Origin: Eutreptiella sp. 'Long Island Sound 2002'
Lineage: Eukaryota; Euglenozoa; Euglenophyceae; Eutreptiales; Eutreptiaceae
DNA length: 64,000 nt
Assembly: GCA_964036045.1 (NCBI GenBank)
Contig: OZ038383.1
Span: 64,175,725-64,239,724, forward strand
Direction of reading: 5' to 3'
Shown piece after piece: positions 58,158-64,000 of this stretch (its first letter is position 1; every line of letters starts with the position of its first letter). The notes under the pieces are model-generated. The model was not told where the DNA came from. It made no database searches and saw only the letters and a list, made by a program, of their open reading frames with translations. The position numbers and the translations under genes are program-made.

Positions 58158-58796
58158 TCATTTGCCGAGCTCTTTGCGCACTATCCTTGGGCTTTTGGAT
58201 AATTGCACAATGCATGCTCTTTCATTGTCATGACACCATGAAGTGCAATGTGGTGTTTGCTGGGTTTTTGGCCTACGCTAATGGTGCCAATAGCATGGTG
58301 CCATTGCTTGTGACGGACATCGATGACCCTTTAGGAGATTTAAATTTGCGGCCCAAAGCGCCATTTGCTGCTTTTCCTACTCACTGAGGCCCGTAATCGT
58401 TGAGGGGACATTGTAATAGGTTTCTCCGTCCAAAGTGTAGCCGTAGTTGATGGGGTCACACTTTGCGGAATACTTGCTGCACACATGGCAAGCATACACG
58501 TGGGTAGCCAATGTGAAACAGGGCTGTCTTACGCCACAAATGACCCATGATGTGTGCATGACACCACAGCGGTCTTGGAATTGCTGGTGTCTCAAATGGC
58601 CAATAATTGGCGAACATGTCGTTGCGGAACTGCAATATTCCACTCCTAACCACATTTGTGGGCGGCACGCCAAGCAAATTCTGAATACATGCTGTGTCAT
58701 CATCCTGTGTTGTTGTAAACTTGTGTCCTTCGCCAACTGGGCCCCAAAGGAGTTGACCACACCAGTATCAAACAGTGCTAAGTACAAATCATCCAA
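58158..58796 (-). CDS. 212-residue frame with two UAG, Cys knuckle
   Basis: On the minus strand one frame runs from about 58796 to TGA 58158-58160 with TAG at 58377 and 58278. It reads LYLALFDTGVVNSFGAQLAK, FRICLACRPQMWLGVEYC, THVYACHVCSKYSAKC, GYTLDGETYYNVPSTITG, then LSE-stop-EKQQMALWAANLNLLKG. The TAG falls inside what looks like one helix. A competing plus-strand frame at 58037-58387 overlaps the last third. No family recognised. Confidence 0.4.
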
Positions 58797-59500
58797 ACTA
58801 TAAAGCCAATGCTCTCAGAAACACATCAAAGAAATATTGGTTAACGATGATGGGTTGGTGTGTAACAACTCTCGTGCCGCAGCACCACGGGGGCTACTTG
58901 CTCCCGGCCAGGACCCGACCCCAAGAGGGTTGGGGGGGGGGGCTCTACAGACCCCAAAATGGTTCTTTGGAACAATGGGTTTTGTGGGCGCCACAGGCTC
59001 CGAAGATTTTGTTTCACGCAAACAGCAGTGGGTATTTTTTGTGTTTGACCCTATGTGTGTATACTCAAAATACTCAGAAATTTGGGGAGATTCCCAAAAT
59101 GGATGAAAAAAACAAAAAACGATTGTGACACTGACGCGACCTCCATGTCCGACCTTGGCTGATGGGAGCCTAAGCTGATGCGCAAATTTTTGATGAAAAT
59201 TTTTTTCATCCTATGATATATGTTATATTCAAAATGATCAACGCGTCATGGGGAGCCCGGCGGCTGATCACCCGACCCGCCGACCCCTAAGGTTGGGGTC
59301 AAGCAAGCGGGGGTGGGGTTACCCCCCCCCTTTCCCCACCCCGCCCCCCCTTACAACCCCCAAAATGGTTGCACCCCCCCCGGGTTCACACATTGGTTGG
59401 CGGCAGCCCCCGTGCGCAGCACCATTTGCTGCAGGAGAACTAGGATGCAATTTCTTAATGTTTTGCTGCTGTGGCAGGTTCTTGTGTCCACCAAAGTATT
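58797..59500. other. No gene assigned
   Basis: Overlapping short frames, and C-rich tracts around 59320-59385. Nothing supported. Confidence 0.35.
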
Positions 59501-59827
59501 TCAGTGTGTCCCTTTTGCCGCAACTTTTAGTGTGTCCTTTTTGCCACCACGAGAACCCTTGGTGGCTTGAGACTTCCCAGTGTTCTTTTTGCCCTTGGCC
59601 GCTTAGGACTCCGAAGTGTTCTTCTTGCCTCCACAAGAACCCTTGGCGGCCGAGGACTCCGCGGTGTCCTTTTGGCCGTTGGTTGCTTGGCACTCTGCAA
59701 TGTTGGAACTTGCCACCGTTCTCGACCGAATCCCAAGTGCGCCGTGTTTTTGCAGCCGCTTCATCAAGGCGGCACGGTCCTGCATAGGATGGTGATGGAT
59801 GGTATGCAAGGGTGCTTCGGTATGCAC
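59501..59827 (-). CDS. Lys-rich repeat protein with one internal UAA
   Basis: The frame ends at TGA 59501-59503 and carries one TAA at 59603-59605. After MQDRAALMKRLQKHGALGIR the protein is built of imperfect repeats, K(K)(D/N)T..S.A.KG: KDTAESSAAKGSCGG, KKNTSES-stop-AAKGK, KKNTGKSQATKGSRGG. In the alignment of these repeats the TAA column has Ser in one copy and Gln (CAA) in another. Lys/Ala/Gly/Ser-rich repeats resemble histone H1-like tails, but this is compositional only. Frame choice is not certain because the same repeats leave a second minus-strand frame (59527-59736) and a plus-strand frame open. Confidence 0.4.
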
Positions 59828-60203
59828 TTCATGAATTGGGCATCAAGAAAGCCAACGACCGTCCGCAATCATTGTTGCAACTCCTGCTCCTAGTGGGTGG
59901 ACATGAAATGATTGAGAAGGTAACCGTGCGAAGAGTACACATGTTCTCCAAAGTCCAAGCGTTTAGAGCAGAAGGCACAATAAGAAGAAAAGCATGTGGA
60001 AGAGGTGCAAGACAACACCGGATGGACATGGAAAGAATGACAATCCCACAGGAGTACACCTATACACCAAGTCCAATCAGTCAAGTAAAGGGCACAAAAA
60101 GGAAAGCACAACGGCTAATGCATACGCAAGCATTACAATACATGTAATGGATTGGGCCCTACCCTTCCCCGACTTCGAAAAGCCGTTTGTGTCACATTTT
60201 TGA
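59812..60203 (+). other. Coding-like frames, unresolved
   Basis: 59812-60147 (YALHELGIKKANDRPQSLLQ...) and 59994-60203 (DWALPFPDFEKPFVSHF ending in TGA) both look plausible in different phases. An intron could join them. No family recognised. Confidence 0.3.
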
Positions 60204-61019
60204 CCGGTTTTGGAGTGCATTTTCAAGGCCTTCTTAGACTCTCAGCCGGCTCAACTGGGTCAACACGGGCTCAAAAGAGCTAAAAAACACTTGTTTGAGC
60301 ATTTGAAGTGATCAAGGAACAGGCTTGGAAAAAATTATTCTTTCTGCCCCGCGGACCATGGTGGACCCAGGTTGGGCCCTAGTCATTCTAGACCGGGTTG
60401 TCCTCTACCAGCACCAATTGAGCACCGGTACGGCAGTTGAGGAGTCTCGTTAAGCAATTCTAATGAGCGAAAACGGCAAAAAGTGGCGGGTTTGTGTGGA
60501 TTAGGTTCCTTCAGAAGTGGCTTTTGAGCCATGTAGATACGGCCCATCCTTGGTTTGGGCTATTGGTGACCATTGTATGCAAATTTTTGGGCTTTTCCGC
60601 CCCCATTGGGGGCGTTTCTTAGACAGATTATGGAGGTGGAGGGCACCAGAGGGCTCTTTGACATGGCAAAGTCAACGCGCACCTGGATTGTAGCAGTCGT
60701 TTTCGTTCGTTTTTCCATTTTGAACTAGTTCTAGGCTATTTTCTGGCCAAAAAAGGCTGCTTCACGGTAGAAAATGCACAATTTTGGGAGGGCACCTCCC
60801 GAGTTGGCGCCGACGCCCCGGGGCGCCACCGTTAAGTTTTTGGCTCAAAATTTGGATTTGACAAGGGCACTACCTAGGCTCTAGTACGGTCAGAGTAGAG
60901 TAGAGCCCAAAGCGGTGTGAGGGAATAATGGCCAAAGCGGAAAGGGGAAGTGTTGCTTCTTGCTTGTTAGCTAGATTTAAGGGGAGAGGGGTATAGTAAT
61001 ATATGGCATAAGTTGGCAA
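60204..61019. other. No gene seen
   Basis: No coding-like frame on either strand. Confidence 0.5.
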
Positions 61020-61200
61020 TGCCCCCCCCCCCCACCCTAGCCCACTTTCTAGGGCCGGGTTGGGGTTAGGCACACCCCCCCTACTTTGCGGTCGAGAATC
61101 ACACAAAAGTTTCGGAGCCCATGTGGACACTACTGGGGTTGGGTGAGGGCGAAAAATTGCTAAAAATGGAGTGTCCTTACCGAGTGACATCATCCCCCAA
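61020..61200 (-). repeat. Dispersed repeat, copy 2
   Basis: The reverse complement gives GATGATGTCACTCGGTA, a diverged middle, GATTCTCGACCGC, and GCCTAACCCCAACCC in the same order and spacing as 4129-4332. Here it is not next to satellite. Confidence 0.7.
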
Positions 61201-62278
61201 AAGAGCCTTGGTTGGCTCAAAAAATGGTACAGTTGGGTGTACGTGCCCCCTCCCATGCCCCTAGGCAAAAAGGTGAAGAATGGATGTAGTGGAAGGCATT
61301 CACGCAACATGTTTGGGGACAACCTCACACCCGGCACACATGGGCTAGGTGGCCGCAATCATGCGTTCCCAATTCACTTCCGGCAACGGTTTTCTGAGGG
61401 GTTTTCTATAGGGAGGGGTGGGCGCCCCCTTGGTTATTCTTTCTCCCTGCAAAGTGAAAGGAGGCATCTCGAGCTCTTGGAATACCTACCTTCCTTCCTC
61501 CTCTTGCGGTTGCTTTTGTCGCACCAAACTGGGTGTTGCAGGCCTCAAAGTCATATGCTGCTCCACAATAGCCTACCTGCACTTTGGTGCTACCGTACAC
61601 ACTTGCAACAGTGGCCTCCTTCTATTGCACATGAGCTAAAGGTGCTGCGCTTCAAACACGCATAGCTGCTACTCATACGGTGTCTCCTATCCATGAAGGA
61701 GGTCATCAACCATAGCAATTCACCGAAAATGCTGTGTGTAGGCCTCACTCATTCCTCCTTTCGTTCGCCCACATTGGCTTTGATGTTTGCACAACCCAGC
61801 CTTTACTCATGCTTGTGCTTCAAGCCATAGTGTTGGTCCTCCATTACACATACTGCTAAGCGCAACACTTGTGCACGATCGTGGCGCATGCAAATGCACT
61901 GCGTTCACGCAACGCACTACTATCTTAAATGGCTTATTTGCCACGTTGCACCCTCGTGCTCCCCCACTTTTGACCGCGCACTGCTCTCCCACCACTTCAG
62001 TTTTTGATATGCAGTGGCAAACATCGCTTGTCGTAGCCGCCCGTAGCATCACATCCAAAAAAAATCAAGCAATACACTCAACTCAAAGCACTCTTTGTCT
62101 ACAGGCGATCTTGAATTTCTCGGTTGACAATTAGCTCCATGATCCAACTATCTTATTGTTGCAATCCCTGTGTCTTGCAAAAGCATGGCAAAAGACAACA
62201 ACTTAAACATTTGAAAGCTACATGGCTACATGCAAATATACATACATATGGCATATATTAGCAACCCCCCCTCCCCCT
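61201..62278. other. No gene assigned
   Basis: Short frames only (for example 61171-61665 and 61787-62134 on the plus strand). They have ordinary composition and no motif. Confidence 0.35.
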
Positions 62279-64000
62279 AGGGCCTGTCGAGTTTGGGTTA
62301 GGGACCCACAATCCACGCTTTGTTTCGTGGCAACGCAACAAAGCGTGGATTGTGAGTCCCTAACCGCAACTCAAGGGGCCGCACAACAACGCGTGGATTG
62401 TGAGTTCCTAACCCCAACTCAAGGGGCCATGCAACATACCGTGGATTGCCAGAGCCTAACCCAAACTCAAGGGGCCACGAAACAAAGCGTGAATTGTGAG
62501 TCCCCAACCCCAAGTCAAGGGGCCACGCAACAAAGCGTGGATTGTGAGTGCCTAATCCCAACTCAAGGGGCCACACGACAGAGCGTGGATTGTGAATCCC
62601 TCGACCCAACTGGAGGGGCCACACAAAAAAGCCCGAATTGTGACTCCCTAACCGCAATTCCAGGGGCCAGGCAGGAAAGCGTGGCTTTGAGTCCCTCACC
62701 CCAACTTGAGGGGCCACACAACACAGCGTGGATTGTGAGTTCCTAACCCCAAGTCCAGGGGCCACACAACAACGCGTGAATTGAGAGTCTGTAACCCCAA
62801 CATGAGCAGCCACGCAACAAAGCGTGGATTCCGAGTCCGTAACCCCAACTCGAGGGGTCACGCAACAAGGCGTGGATTGTGAGTCCCTAACCGCAACTCA
62901 AGGGGCCAAACAACAACACGTGCATTGTGAGTCCCTAACTCCAAGTCAAGGGGCCACGCAACAAAGCGTGGATTGTGAGTGCCTAATCCCAACTCAAGGG
63001 GCCACACGACAGAGCGTGGATTGTGAATCCCTCAACCCAACTAGAGGGGCCACACAAAAAAGCCCGAATTGTGACTCCCTAACCGCAATTCCAGGGGCCA
63101 GGCAGGAAAGCGTGGATTGTGAGTCCCTCACCCAAACTTGAGGGGCCACACAACACATCGTGGATTGTGAGTTCCTAACCCCAAGTCGAGGGGCGACACA
63201 ACAAAGCGTGAATTGAGAGTGTGTAACCCCAACTTGAGCAGCCACGCAACAGCGCGTGGATTGTGAGTCACTAACCCCAACTCAAGGGGCCACGCAACAA
63301 AGCGTGGATTGTGAGTCCCTAACCCCAACTCAGAGGCCACAGAACAAAGCGTGGATTGTGAGTGCCTAATCCCAACTCAAGGGGCCATACGACAGAGCGT
63401 GGATTGTGAATCTCTCAACCCAACTAGAGGGGCCACACCACAAAGCCCGGATTGTGACTCCCTAACCGCAATTCCAGGGGCCAGGCAGGAAAGCGTGGCT
63501 TTTGAGTCCCTCACCCCAACTTGAGGGGCCACACAACACAACGTGGATTGTGAGTTCCTAACGCCAAGTCGAGGGGCCACACAACAAAGCGTGAATTGAG
63601 AGTCTGTAACCCCAACATGAGCAGCCACGCAACAAAGCGTGGATTCCGAGTCCGTAACCCCAACTCGAGGCGTCACGCAACATAGCGTGGATTGTGAGTC
63701 CCCAACCCCAACTCAAGGGGCCACGCAACAAAGCGTGGATTGTGAGTCCCTAATCGCAACTCAAGGGGTCACACAACAACGCGTGGATTGTGAGTCCCTA
63801 ACCCCAAGTCAAGGGGCCACGCAACATACAGTGGATTGCGAGAGCCTAACGGAAACTCAAGCGGCCACGAACCAAAGCGTGGATTGTGAGTCCCTAACCC
63901 CAACTCGAGAGGCCACGAAACAATTCGTGGATTGTGAGTGCCTAATCCCAACTCAGGGGGCCACACGACAAAGCGTGGATTGCGAATCCCTCGACCCAAC
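62279..64000. repeat. 48-bp satellite, hairpin junction then orientation A
   Basis: One orientation-B monomer (62279-62330) meets orientation A. CAATCCACGCTTTGTT and AACAAAGCGTGGATTG form 16-bp arms around 12 bp at the junction. The array continues to the window end and resembles the 5.4-9.5 kb block rather than the 17.6-31.4 kb block. Confidence 0.93.

Noticed and set aside
58037-58387. Plus-strand exon with internal TAA and TGA end (VPIVDTSFPNNDTPSHSG...)
   Set aside because: Quite plausible, but it overlaps the longer minus-strand frame at 58158-58796. Both cannot be right and I kept the longer. A 117-codon TGA-free frame is not rare by chance.

Overview
This 64 kb window looks like nuclear DNA of a eukaryote. 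It is dominated by satellite arrays, several regions read as coding only if GT-AG introns are removed, no gene is packed in the bacterial manner, and nearly all identifiable units are satellites, inserted elements or transposon-like genes. No conserved housekeeping gene, rRNA or intact tRNA was recognised, so the organism cannot be named from this window. The most informative clue is the stop codons. In about a dozen separate non-satellite reading frames, both strands, TAA and TAG recur inside otherwise well-behaved coding sequence while TGA is nearly always the codon that ends it. This is what a nuclear code with UAA and UAG read as glutamine would look like. Such codes are known in several green algae of the Ulvophyceae, many ciliates, and some diplomonads and oxymonads. 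A family of decaying transposons is the competing explanation, and one locus (45.1-48.5 kb) also has internal TGA.

Layout. 0-4.1 kb: GC-rich 11-bp repeats, a small gene, two short inverted-repeat insertions with exact 8-bp target duplications, and a second gene on the minus strand. 4.1-31.4 kb: a satellite with a 48-bp monomer, first in one orientation with a 1006-bp higher-order repeat (5.4-9.5 kb), then inverted, then as nine copies of a roughly 1.5-kb higher-order unit that each carry a built-in inverted block (17.6-31.4 kb). An 812-bp G-rich element is inserted at 4.56-5.37 kb. 31.4-37.7 kb: a 6.35-kb insertion with terminal inverted repeats, carrying a multi-exon plus-strand gene. 37.7-41.7 kb: satellite segments alternating with three tandem copies of the 5' part of a gene. 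41.7-44.9 kb: continuation of the third copy plus a transposase-like frame. 45-48.6 kb: a broken minus-strand gene with AT-rich introns. 49-60.2 kb: a dense set of small Cys-rich, UAR-containing frames, mostly on the plus strand between 49.8 and 56.2 kb, probably exons of one or two large mobile elements. 60.2-62.2 kb: no gene assigned. 62.3-64 kb: the 48-bp satellite again.

How it fits together. The satellite seems to be the resident heterochromatin, and the elements at 4.56 and 31.4 kb sit inside it with duplicated target sequence. The coding regions look like transposon cargo rather than host genes: Cys/His clusters, a transposase-like aspartate block, basic tails and low-complexity linkers. 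Exact functions could not be assigned to any of them.
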